From Oscillospiraceae bacterium (GTDB lineage: Bacteria > Bacillota > Clostridia > Lachnospirales > Lachnospiraceae), in NCBI GenBank assembly GCA_021771715.1, contig JAETOO010000004.1, positions 173,629 through 237,628 of the forward strand: a DNA stretch of 64,000 nucleotides, given 5' to 3'. The translations under genes and the position numbers were made by a program. Shown piece by piece: positions 53,198 through 60,715 of the stretch. Under the pieces are notes generated by a model. The model was given only the letters and a program-made list of their open reading frames with translations. It made no database searches and was not told the DNA's origin. Each line of letters starts with the position of its first letter. Position 1 is the first letter of the stretch.

Positions 53198-54652
53198 TCA
53201 CATTGCCCCTTCCCCTTTCACCACCACCTGCACCGTCTTCAGCAATATCCTCAAATCCATCCCTATCGACCACTCCCTGATATACTTCGTATCTAGCTTC
53301 ACGACTTCTTCAAAATCAAGGATATTTGATCTTCCACTGACCTGCCACATGCCGGTAATGCCGGGTTTTGTGGCAAGCCTGGCGTAGTGGTGACCAGAAT
53401 ACTTGGCCACCTCTTCCACTGTCGGCGGTCTGGTGCCGACGAGACTCATATCTCCCTTCAGGACATTAAAGAACTGCGGAAATTCATCAATGCTATATCG
53501 TCTGCATCGATCCATGAACCCCTTTTTTTGTGTGCCATCCGGAAGCACCTTATTACCAATGACTCTGGGATCGAAATCCATCTTGAACATAAAATCGCTT
53601 TGAATACGATTCTGAGCCATCAGTTCTTTTTTGCGCTCCTCCGCGTCCAGATACATGGTTCGGAATTTGTAGATTTTGAACTTCTTTCCGTTTTTGCCTA
53701 CCCGTACCTGTGTGAAAAATACAGGCCCTGGAGACTGCGATTTAATGACTGGTGCGATAAACAGGTACAGGATACCTGTCAATACACACCCTACCAACCC
53801 TCCGCAAATGTCCAGCACTCTTTTATAGAACGCCTGTGACGGAGTGGCGAAGTTCAAACTGGTGGTGAGTACCGTGTAGTTGCCAATCTTTTCTACCGAC
53901 TGCTTGTTTTCTGAGACTCCGACTGCTTTTGCCAGATTCAGGTGAACTGTAATGCCGGCCTCGACCAGCTCATTCAACATTTTCTGCGAACATGGATAGC
54001 CTGAATCCAGGATAATGAATACTTCATCCACCCACTCTTTGCAGGCGTAATCTACCATCGTCTCCTCAGAGGCCACCACTGGTACTCCTCCGATCGTCTC
54101 TCCGACCCGAGCCTGATCCATGACGGCAAGTCCTACCACGCGAAACATCTCGTAATTGTTTTTTCGGATATTCTCCACAACAGTTTCGGCTATCGGAGCG
54201 GTGGTCACAATCAGCAGTCTGCTGTCTCCCCCTCCCGTCATCTTCTGCTTTAGATGACGTTTCCAGATCAGCCTGACACAGTATGAAAATACAACATACA
54301 AGATCCCTGTCAAATACAGAACCGTTCTCGAAAACGCCTCGCTCTCCTGCAGAGTGAACAGGTACAGCGCAGAGAGCAGGACCATCTTGATTGCGTGCTT
54401 GATCGTGGCTGCAAATTCCAGGTAATACCCTCGCTTCAGCACATCCCGGAACGGGGAAAACAGGAGAATCAGCGCAATATCCGTCAGAAAAAGGAAGATC
54501 GCCACATTCAGGTACAATGGATTCCAATACATGCGAAATCCGTTCTCATGCCGGATCGCATAGGAGACCAGAAATGCCGCCTGCAGACACACCAGATCCA
54601 AGACCATAAAATCAAAATGTTTTAGCCATCCCTTTGGACTTCTTCTGTACAT
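53198..54652 (-). CDS. Initiating sugar transferase (polyprenyl glycosylphosphotransferase, WbaP/EpsE type)
   Basis: 484 residues. Four membrane helices in the first ~120 residues, a Rossmann-like middle (RLLIVTTAPIAETVVENI), then the catalytic bacterial sugar transferase domain opening with a membrane-entering helix (YKRVLDICGGLVGCVLTGIL) and carrying QVRVGKNGKKFKIYKFRTM, IDEFPQFFNVLKGDMSLVG and KPGITGMWQVSGR. It puts the first sugar-1-phosphate on undecaprenyl phosphate and so starts the repeat unit. It stands right after the regulatory genes of the cluster, as usual. Confidence 0.93.
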   Translation of the reverse strand: MYRRSPKGWLKHFDFMVLDLVCLQAAFLVSYAIRHENGFRMYWNPLYLNVAIFLFLTDIALILLFSPFRDVLKRGYYLEFAATIKHAIKMVLLSALYLFTLQESEAFSRTVLYLTGILYVVFSYCVRLIWKRHLKQKMTGGGDSRLLIVTTAPIAETVVENIRKNNYEMFRVVGLAVMDQARVGETIGGVPVVASEETMVDYACKEWVDEVFIILDSGYPCSQKMLNELVEAGITVHLNLAKAVGVSENKQSVEKIGNYTVLTTSLNFATPSQAFYKRVLDICGGLVGCVLTGILYLFIAPVIKSQSPGPVFFTQVRVGKNGKKFKIYKFRTMYLDAEERKKELMAQNRIQSDFMFKMDFDPRVIGNKVLPDGTQKKGFMDRCRRYSIDEFPQFFNVLKGDMSLVGTRPPTVEEVAKYSGHHYARLATKPGITGMWQVSGRSNILDFEEVVKLDTKYIREWSIGMDLRILLKTVQVVVKGEGAM

Positions 54653-54858
54653 CGTCTCACTTCTCCCAAAAACTCACATTCCCAATTTTCTCAGTTAGAG
54701 GTCGTTTTTTATATCAAGCCTATTCAACGAAAAAGACATGTGAAACCATCAACCCATTCTCCCACAGTAGTCTCGTCTCAGCACGTCTTTTTCTTATCCT
54801 GGTTTTCTGTCGATTATTGTTGTCAACTGTCGGTCAATTACCTGCATTTTCTCTGCTG

Positions 54859-55731
54859 TCAAGCGCCTGGTTTTTTTTCCACCGTCAGCTTCAGCTTCGC
54901 CTGATTGGACCGGTTTCCAGCGGAATCGATCACGTAGTAGGTCAGCACATAGGTACCTGCCTTCTGTACATCGTAATCTCCTGTGATCTGAATGTCCTGC
55001 CACAGTGCGTAGATGTTATCGTAATCGTCCTCCACCGAAGCGACATAGTTCAGCGGCACAAAATTGCTGCCTTCCTGAATTTTCACCTTATTCTCCGTCA
55101 GGCGGATGACAGGGCTGCCGGCTGGCAATATTTCGCTTTCTGACTCAGACTCTGTCTCTGTCTCACTCTCAAGATCCGACTCTGAATCTGCGTCTGATCC
55201 CAATTCTGAATCGGACTCATTTTCTTCGTCCGCGCTCATTCCATCCGTTCCGACCGAATCCTTTTGCGTCGAATCCGTGCCGGCTTTTGTCCCAGCGTTC
55301 TTTCCATCTTTTTCAGTCTGCGCCGCCTTGCCCGTCTTTGCTGTTCCTGGTGTCTTTGATCCCGATCCTGACACTTCCTCGCTTTCGGTCTCAGCATCCT
55401 CGATCATTTCTCCGGAACACTCCAGAATCCGACTGGCCTTTGAGACATTGTTCGAATTGTCACGCGCGGCGTAGACGACCATCGCTCTCTGCTTCGCGTC
55501 ATCATAGGAGACAGACTCGACGATCAGACTGTCGGACACATCCCCATCCTGGTCATCTTCTGCGCGAACACCTTTCAGCAAGTCATCCTCAGAGAAGGAG
55601 CCCGTGTATTCTTTTTCTTCGGGGAAACGAATGGCAGGTGCTTCCCGGTCAATTTTCGCCATTTTCCAAGCCGTAAATCCGCCAAGTCCGACGCAAAGCA
55701 CGATGCCCAGCGCTAAAATCAGTTTTTTCAA
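54859..55731 (-). CDS. Membrane-anchored protein with two Ig-like domains and Ser/Glu/Asp-rich linker
   Basis: 290 residues, starting with TTG after GGGAGG. One N-terminal membrane span (LILALGIVLCVGLGGFTAW), then an Ig-like (HYR/DUF5011-like) domain at about 30-105 with DQDGDVSDSLIV, a low-complexity linker of ~100 residues rich in Ser, Glu and Asp (ESETETESESESEI), and a second Ig-like domain with IQITGDYDVQKAGTYVLTYY and DSAGNRSNQ. It lies between the tyrosine kinase gene and the sugar transferase gene, a place where no standard capsule gene is expected. It may link polymer assembly to the wall. Function unknown. Confidence 0.75.
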   Translation of the reverse strand: MKKLILALGIVLCVGLGGFTAWKMAKIDREAPAIRFPEEKEYTGSFSEDDLLKGVRAEDDQDGDVSDSLIVESVSYDDAKQRAMVVYAARDNSNNVSKASRILECSGEMIEDAETESEEVSGSGSKTPGTAKTGKAAQTEKDGKNAGTKAGTDSTQKDSVGTDGMSADEENESDSELGSDADSESDLESETETESESESEILPAGSPVIRLTENKVKIQEGSNFVPLNYVASVEDDYDNIYALWQDIQITGDYDVQKAGTYVLTYYVIDSAGNRSNQAKLKLTVEKKPGA

Positions 55732-55925
55732 TCCTCTCGTCCCTCCCTTATTCTCCCAAAGTTAAATCTCCATTTATGCCTATCAGCTTTTCCACATGTC
55801 AGCAGCTCCATATGCATATGTACTCTAAATATGCCTGAACCTCGCAATACATTTACCGCTCACAGACAACTAGTATACCGGCTCATTCCTGTATAAAATC
55901 AACCGTATTCGGTATAACCAGCGCA

Positions 55926-56648
55926 CTAGCTCTCCATCTTTTCATCCTCTCCGTACTTCCCGTACTTTCCGTATTTCCCATACTTTCCATATTTCCCATA
56001 CCGTCCATAATACTTCTGGCTGGTGATGTCGACTTTATTCAGGATCGCGCCCAGGATCGGGGTGCCTGCTTTTTCGAGCTGGTTCTTTACTTCCTGCTCG
56101 AAGCGCCAGCTGTTCCAGCCGGCTTCTATTACCAGGATCGCGCCGTCGCATTTTCCGGCGATGACTGCGCTGTCGACCACGCTGCCAAGAGGCGGGGAGT
56201 CAATCAGGATATAGTCATACGCATCCCGCAGGTTGCGCATCATGATATCAAAGAGCTTGTCGCTCAGGAGCTCGGACGGGTTTGGCGGCACCGGGCCTGC
56301 AAAAATCATATGTAAATTCGGGATACCCGACTCGTACACCACGTTTACGAGCACCTCCTGCCGCGACAGGAAATGCGTCAGCCCGCGAATCTCCTCCGTC
56401 ACCTTCGTTCTGCCGAGAAGCACGGACTTGCGCAGGTCCGCGTCAAGCAGAAGGACCTTCTTGCCGATCTCGGCCAGCGAGATAGCCAGGTTCAGCGCGA
56501 TCTGCGTTTTCCCCTCATTCTGCGTACAGCTCGTGAACACGATTGCCTTCTTGTCGCCTCCGCAGAACAGCAGATTCGTCCGCAGCGTCTTGTACGCCTC
56601 CTCGCTGTAGTACGTCAGCTTCGGTTTTTTTATCTCCACTCGTTTCAT
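55926..56648 (-). CDS. cpsD: Capsule BY-type tyrosine kinase CpsD
   Basis: About 240 residues. P-loop variant TSCTQNEGKTQIALNLA, Walker A' VLLLDADLRKS and Walker B YDYILIDSPPLG are the BY-kinase set. The C-terminal tail has six Tyr-Gly-Lys steps (YGKYGKYGKYGKYGKYGK), a tyrosine cluster for autophosphorylation, coded by a 9-base tandem repeat at about 55950-56005. It works with the membrane protein CpsC downstream of its own promoter region and is dephosphorylated by CpsB. AGGAG precedes the ATG at 56648; a longer frame to 56696 is less likely. Confidence 0.92.
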   Translation of the reverse strand: MKRVEIKKPKLTYYSEEAYKTLRTNLLFCGGDKKAIVFTSCTQNEGKTQIALNLAISLAEIGKKVLLLDADLRKSVLLGRTKVTEEIRGLTHFLSRQEVLVNVVYESGIPNLHMIFAGPVPPNPSELLSDKLFDIMMRNLRDAYDYILIDSPPLGSVVDSAVIAGKCDGAILVIEAGWNSWRFEQEVKNQLEKAGTPILGAILNKVDITSQKYYGRYGKYGKYGKYGKYGKYGEDEKMES

Positions 56649-56704
56649 TTGTCTCTCCTCTTGCTCTGCTCCCACGGTTTTCTCGCCGCAGTTCATCTTT
56701 CCCT

Positions 56705-57463
56705 CTACTTCTGCCGCTTCCGCGCAGCTTTCCGCCGCTTCTCCGCGCGCTGTCTTACCTTTTTCTGCTTGAGCTGCTCCTCGTCGATCGGCATGAGGCC
56801 AAGAACGCTCAGTCCGAGGTAGCGCTCGATATCCTCCGCGGTGTTCACCTTGTCATCCAGCAGGAAGATCACGACGAACACGGCTGCAGCCAAAACGAAT
56901 CCGAGAAGTCCCGCGATCAGCACATTTTTCCTGACGCTGGGGCTGGATTTCTTGGTGGGGATGTTGGCCTCGTCCACAGAGTTCACCGCCTCAGTGTTCA
57001 TGACCGTCTGAATGTGTGACGCCCCGGCGATCCGGATCGCGTTGGCAATGTCCCGCGCCAGATAGGGATCCGGGTACGTGACGTCAATCGTGACGACTCG
57101 CGTGTCCGATTCCGTCGACACATCCATGATGTCGAGCAGTTCCTCGTACGTCATGTCCAGCCCGAGCTCTGCGATCACCGACTCGATCACGGTACGGCTC
57201 TTGATCAGCACCATATAGTCCTTCGTCAGGTAGGTACTGCTCTGCAGGTCGCTGTTCGTCAGACTGTCCGTCGCCTGGCGGTTCAAAATATACATTTTCG
57301 TTGTGGAAGTGTATTTCGGTGAAATGAAAAGAACAGTTACGGCCAGCGAAATAACCGCAAAGAGAACTGCCGTAAGCAAAATATAGCCTGCTTTTCTCAG
57401 CAGGAACTGAACAATTTCTAACAGATCAATCTCGATCTCATCTTCCGTATACGTCGTCTCCAT
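56705..57463 (-). CDS. cpsC: Capsule chain-length/kinase-activator protein CpsC (Wzz family)
   Basis: 252 residues. Two membrane helices (about 27-48, AGYILLTAVLFAVISLAVTV, and about 175-195, NVLIAGLLGFVLAAAVFVVI) enclose an extracellular domain with YTSTTKMYILNRQ. The C-terminus is strongly basic (KQKKVRQRAEKRRKAARKRQ). It activates CpsD and sets polymer length. AGGAGG lies six bases before the ATG. Confidence 0.92.
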   Translation of the reverse strand: METTYTEDEIEIDLLEIVQFLLRKAGYILLTAVLFAVISLAVTVLFISPKYTSTTKMYILNRQATDSLTNSDLQSSTYLTKDYMVLIKSRTVIESVIAELGLDMTYEELLDIMDVSTESDTRVVTIDVTYPDPYLARDIANAIRIAGASHIQTVMNTEAVNSVDEANIPTKKSSPSVRKNVLIAGLLGFVLAAAVFVVIFLLDDKVNTAEDIERYLGLSVLGLMPIDEEQLKQKKVRQRAEKRRKAARKRQK

Positions 57464-57605
57464 GTTTTCCTCCTTGTATTTTCCTGCATTCTATCCTTTG
57501 AATGAACTTCGACACCTGTCATCCGAAAATACACGGCAGAAATCCGATCTCTGCTATCGGATGCGGCGCCCGGCGCACATCACGATGCTGTTTTACGATG
57601 TTCAA

Positions 57606-58319
57606 CTAAAGATGCTCTACTATTTCTGATGGATTGCTGCACATGACCGTGCGGGCATAGTCGGCGCCGTACTTCTTTTCCAGAAATTCTGCACACGCGC
57701 CGAGCAAGGGCGGACGCACCTTTCTGTCATGTGCGTCACTGCCGATAAAATCGAGCAGGTCCTCCTCGATCAGTTTTTTGCAGAACCGCTTTGTCCCAAA
57801 GCCGTCCCTGCCCAGAATGCTCCCCGCGTTCACCTGCATCCGGCAGCCCAGCTCCGTCAGCGCTCCGATCTGATCAAAATCCTTGGTCAGCGCCGGATAG
57901 CGCTCGATGTGAGCCAAAATCGGGGTGAACCCACTGCTGATGAGCTGATAACACCGCTCATTTATATATGCGGCCTTGTCTTCCGATGAAAATTCGCATA
58001 AAACAAAGGAAGAGCCCGCCATCGTCGGACGCCTGCCCTCAATCAGATCCTCTGCCATGTTCATATTGACATGGTACTCGCAGCCCAGATAGAGCTTCAG
58101 GTTCATGCGCCGCACAGCAAACGTCAGCGCATCAAATGCCTCGTAGATCTGCTCCATCTTAGGCTCAAACATTCCCCTTCGGAAATGAGGGGTCAGCACG
58201 ATACTCCGCACTCCGTCCTCGTACTCCTTCCGGATCAGCTCGATCGACTCTTCCATCGTCTTGGCGCCGTCGTCTACTCCCGGAAGAATATGACAATGTA
58301 CATCGTATATTCCACGCAT
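57606..58319 (-). CDS. cpsB: Capsule tyrosine phosphatase CpsB (PHP family)
   Basis: 237 residues. PHP metal-binding motifs are YDVHCHILPGVDDGA at the start, TPHF, the ILAHIERYP histidine and the FIGSDAHDR ending. In streptococci the homologue removes phosphate from CpsD and tunes capsule length. First gene of the capsule operon, behind an 80-90 base leader from the promoter at 58412-58440. Confidence 0.92.
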   Translation of the reverse strand: MRGIYDVHCHILPGVDDGAKTMEESIELIRKEYEDGVRSIVLTPHFRRGMFEPKMEQIYEAFDALTFAVRRMNLKLYLGCEYHVNMNMAEDLIEGRRPTMAGSSFVLCEFSSEDKAAYINERCYQLISSGFTPILAHIERYPALTKDFDQIGALTELGCRMQVNAGSILGRDGFGTKRFCKKLIEEDLLDFIGSDAHDRKVRPPLLGACAEFLEKKYGADYARTVMCSNPSEIVEHL

Positions 58320-58411
58320 AGACTCAAAAGCCCTTCCCGCAGCAAATGCCGCTACGTGATACTTTCCATAAATCTTTTATTTTTTGTGACTTACACACCG
58401 CGTCGAAGTCA

Positions 58412-58440
58412 ATTATACATTGACTTTAGTATTTTGTAAA
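58412..58440 (-). promoter_or_regulatory. Capsule operon promoter
   Basis: On the minus strand TTTACA (58440-58435) and TATAAT (58417-58412) are 17 bases apart, about 90 bases before cpsB. The divergent XRE gene starts about 130 bases away, so its product could bind here. Confidence 0.75.
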
Positions 58441-58567
58441 TAGTCTTTTTCTGAATTACGCTAGAACAAATTGGTAAAAAATGGTAATAGCAGAACACCT
58501 TTCAGAGGTCTTACCTGAACTGCACAACGAGGAACCTAAGCTGATACACGAAGAGAAAGGAAGATCA

Positions 58568-58864
58568 ATGTTGAGTGAAATTATACAAAAGCTAAGAAAA
58601 TCTCGCGGGATGAGCCAGGTGGAGCTGGCCAAAAAGCTGGGCGTGACTAAACAGGCTGTCTCGAACTGGGAAAACAACAATATTTTGCCGTCTATTGATA
58701 TGCTTGTGAGAATTGCAAAATTCTTTTCGGTCAGCACCGACTATCTGCTCGAGCTGAATCAGACGCATTACATCGAGGTGGAAGGGTTGTCGCAGGAGGA
58801 AATCGTCCATGTCCAGCAGCTGATCAACGATATCCGCGAGCGCAATCCGTTACCGAAACTATAA
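58568..58864 (+). CDS. XRE-family regulator divergent from the capsule operon
   Basis: 98 residues. A Cro/C1 helix-turn-helix fills residues 5-60 (MSQVELAKKLGVTKQAVSNWE), and a short acidic tail follows (EGLSQEEIVHVQQLINDIRE). The ATG at 58568 is chosen because AAGGA lies seven bases upstream and the fold starts there; an in-frame ATG at 58481 adds an unstructured lead. Its position suggests control of the capsule promoter. Confidence 0.85.
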   Translation: MLSEIIQKLRKSRGMSQVELAKKLGVTKQAVSNWENNNILPSIDMLVRIAKFFSVSTDYLLELNQTHYIEVEGLSQEEIVHVQQLINDIRERNPLPKL

Positions 58865-58865
58865 G

Positions 58866-58958
58866 GGCACCGCAATATGCAATGCAGCCACAGGATATGG
58901 TATCCAAAAAACTTCGACCGATACCAGAATCTGCGACTGCATTTCATTCTACGGTGCC
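58866..58958. other. Symmetric 93-base imperfect hairpin
   Basis: Three nested perfect stems share one centre at 58912: GGCACCG with CGGTGCC (outer), AATGCAG with CTGCATT (plus ATG with CAT), and TGGTATC with GATACCA (inner). The internal loops are the same size on both sides. It begins right after the XRE stop. It could be a structured RNA, a terminator-like element or a small palindromic mobile unit. The rest of 58959-59161 shows nothing. Confidence 0.55.
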
Positions 58959-59161
58959 TATGTCTCTTCCGCGCTTCTCTGCTGCTATTTATCCTTTTTG
59001 CATACTTTTCTTATTTCTCGACCGTGTTTCCCTCTTCGTTCTCTTGCTCTTCGTAAGAAAATATCCATGCCATTCTCCCGTCAAACCAATATCACGATGT
59101 ACTACACAACCGAAATCAATGGATAAGAAATTTCAGCACACAACTGGCAAATAGTTCCTTT

Positions 59162-60181
59162 CTACCTCTGCAGATTCGTCCCCGCCGATTTCATCACGCG
59201 CCGGATATCCGCCTCGGTCACGACATTGAAATCGCACTGGATCATCAGCTTCAGCACACTCGACGAGATCGCAAAGTCGATCAGCTGCTGTTCGTCGTAC
59301 CCGTGTGCGAGTGCGTGCAGCAGGCCGCCTGCAAACGCATCGCCGGCGCCGACCGCCTCGAGGCTGTGCACTGTGTGAATCGAACTCTCGTAGTACACGC
59401 CGTCCTTCAGGTAGATGCCCATCCACTCTCCGTCCTCGACCGAGTGCAGGTTGCGCAGCACGCTCGCGACGGCATGGCAGTTCGGATAGCGGTCCAGAAT
59501 CTCCTGCATTCCTTTTTTATAGGAGTCAATCTGATCAATGCCGCGCGATACATCGCCGTCGTACGCATGAATCCCGAGTGTGGCCTCAAAATCCTCATCG
59601 TTTGCGATGCACAGCGTCACGTACTGCATCAGCTCACGCATCACGCGCTGTGCCTGCTCCGTGCTCCACATTTTTGCGCGATAGTTCAGGTCGCAGACGA
59701 CCTCGATCTGATGTGCCCGGCAATACCGCAGCGCCTGACGGACCGTCTCCTCGACGCTCGCGCTGACGGCCGGTGTTATCCCGGAAAAATAAAACACATC
59801 CGCGTCCTTCAGAATCTGCTCCCAGTCAAACTCTGCGGCATCCGCCAGCGAGAGTGCACTGTATTTCCGATCGTAGATCACGTTCGTCGGCCGGATGTTG
59901 CAGCCCTTCTCAAAAAAGAAGATGCCCAGCCGCCCGTCTCCCTGCACGATCTGCGACGTGTCGACGCCGTAGCGGCGCATCTCATTGAGCGCGGCAAGGC
60001 CGACCGGGTTATCCGGCAGCTTTGTCACAAACGAAACCTCATCCCCGAGCATCGCCAGCGATACGGCCACATTCGCCTCCGCCCCTCCGTAGCTCGCCTC
60101 ATACTGATTTATCTGCACAATCCGCAGATGCCCCGGCGTCTTCAGCCGCAGCATGATCTCTCCAAACGTCACAATTTTCAT
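59162..60181 (-). CDS. kdgK: 2-keto-3-deoxygluconate kinase (PfkB family)
   Basis: About 339 residues. PfkB signature 1 lies near EASYGGAEANVAVSLAMLG and signature 2 near the C-terminus with catalytic Asp in EAVGAGDAFAGGLLHAL. Sequence features such as GEIMLRLKTPGHLRIVQ favour KDG kinase, which phosphorylates 2-keto-3-deoxygluconate from pectin or uronate breakdown, though other sugar kinases cannot be excluded. The ATG at 60181 has GGGAGG upstream. No KDPG aldolase gene is in view; it stands alone. Confidence 0.83.
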   Translation of the reverse strand: MKIVTFGEIMLRLKTPGHLRIVQINQYEASYGGAEANVAVSLAMLGDEVSFVTKLPDNPVGLAALNEMRRYGVDTSQIVQGDGRLGIFFFEKGCNIRPTNVIYDRKYSALSLADAAEFDWEQILKDADVFYFSGITPAVSASVEETVRQALRYCRAHQIEVVCDLNYRAKMWSTEQAQRVMRELMQYVTLCIANDEDFEATLGIHAYDGDVSRGIDQIDSYKKGMQEILDRYPNCHAVASVLRNLHSVEDGEWMGIYLKDGVYYESSIHTVHSLEAVGAGDAFAGGLLHALAHGYDEQQLIDFAISSSVLKLMIQCDFNVVTEADIRRVMKSAGTNLQR

Positions 60182-60485
60182 CTCGAATCCTCCCTTTCTT
60201 TTATTCCCGTACGCATACAAGCCAAGCGGTCCTGCTCACATGAATATTTGGCAGTACTGTGTATCTGTGGCACACGCTTAGCACCGATCAAACTAAAACA
60301 TGGGCCTGTCGCTAGGAACGCATGTGCCATCAATGCGCGTTTAACACCGACTGTAACACACACCAAATCCTATCTGCTCTGCATGACTGCAGACCGCACA
60401 TAACCACCTATTAACTTCTACAAGATATTTTTCTAAATTGCTGCGTGGTCCCATCCATCCAGCTTATCCTCTATTTTACCACGAC
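60182..60485. other. Empty gap upstream of kdgK
   Basis: About 300 bases with no supported gene, repeat or clear promoter. It ends at the terminator of the neighbouring ABC operon. Confidence 0.5.
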
Positions 60486-60524
60486 AAAAAGCAGTTGCAA
60501 CCTGTTTCGCAACTGCTTTTTCTG
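60486..60524 (-). terminator. Bidirectional-looking terminator after the ABC operon
   Basis: AAAAAGCAGTTGC pairs perfectly with GCAACTGCTTTTT (13 bp, 10-base loop). The A-run and T-run at the two ends make it work in both directions; on the minus strand it ends the ABC operon about 155 bases past its stop. Confidence 0.9.
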
Positions 60525-60567
60525 AATTTTTTCTAAGTTGCCGGTGATAGTGCAGCTGAAGTTAAAC

Positions 60568-60715
60568 TGTAACGAGCTTCTTTCTGCCGACGCAGCAATT
60601 TCTTCGCCATACGCACCGACGAATTTCTCTCTACAAACGCAGCATTTTTCACCATATGCACCGACGAATTTCTCTCTACCGGCGCAGCAATTTTTTCCTC
60701 GCCATGCGCACCGAC
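60568..60715 (-). repeat. Tandem copies of the permease gene 3' end
   Basis: The last ~12 codons of the permease gene plus about 14 bases are repeated after the stop. GCACCGACGAATTTCTCTCT starts at 60613 and again at 60658 (45 bases apart), and the matching piece inside the gene starts at 60708 (50 bases apart). The copies differ slightly, and each carries its own stop codon or run-on. Confidence 0.8.

Noticed and set aside
53387..53839. 150-codon plus-strand frame
   Set aside because: Antisense to the initiating sugar transferase domain, with no motif of its own.
58866..58958. tRNA-like gene
   Set aside because: The outer 7-bp stem looks like an acceptor stem, but there is no T-loop (GTTCRA), no anticodon arm and no CCA, and the nested stems are not a cloverleaf.
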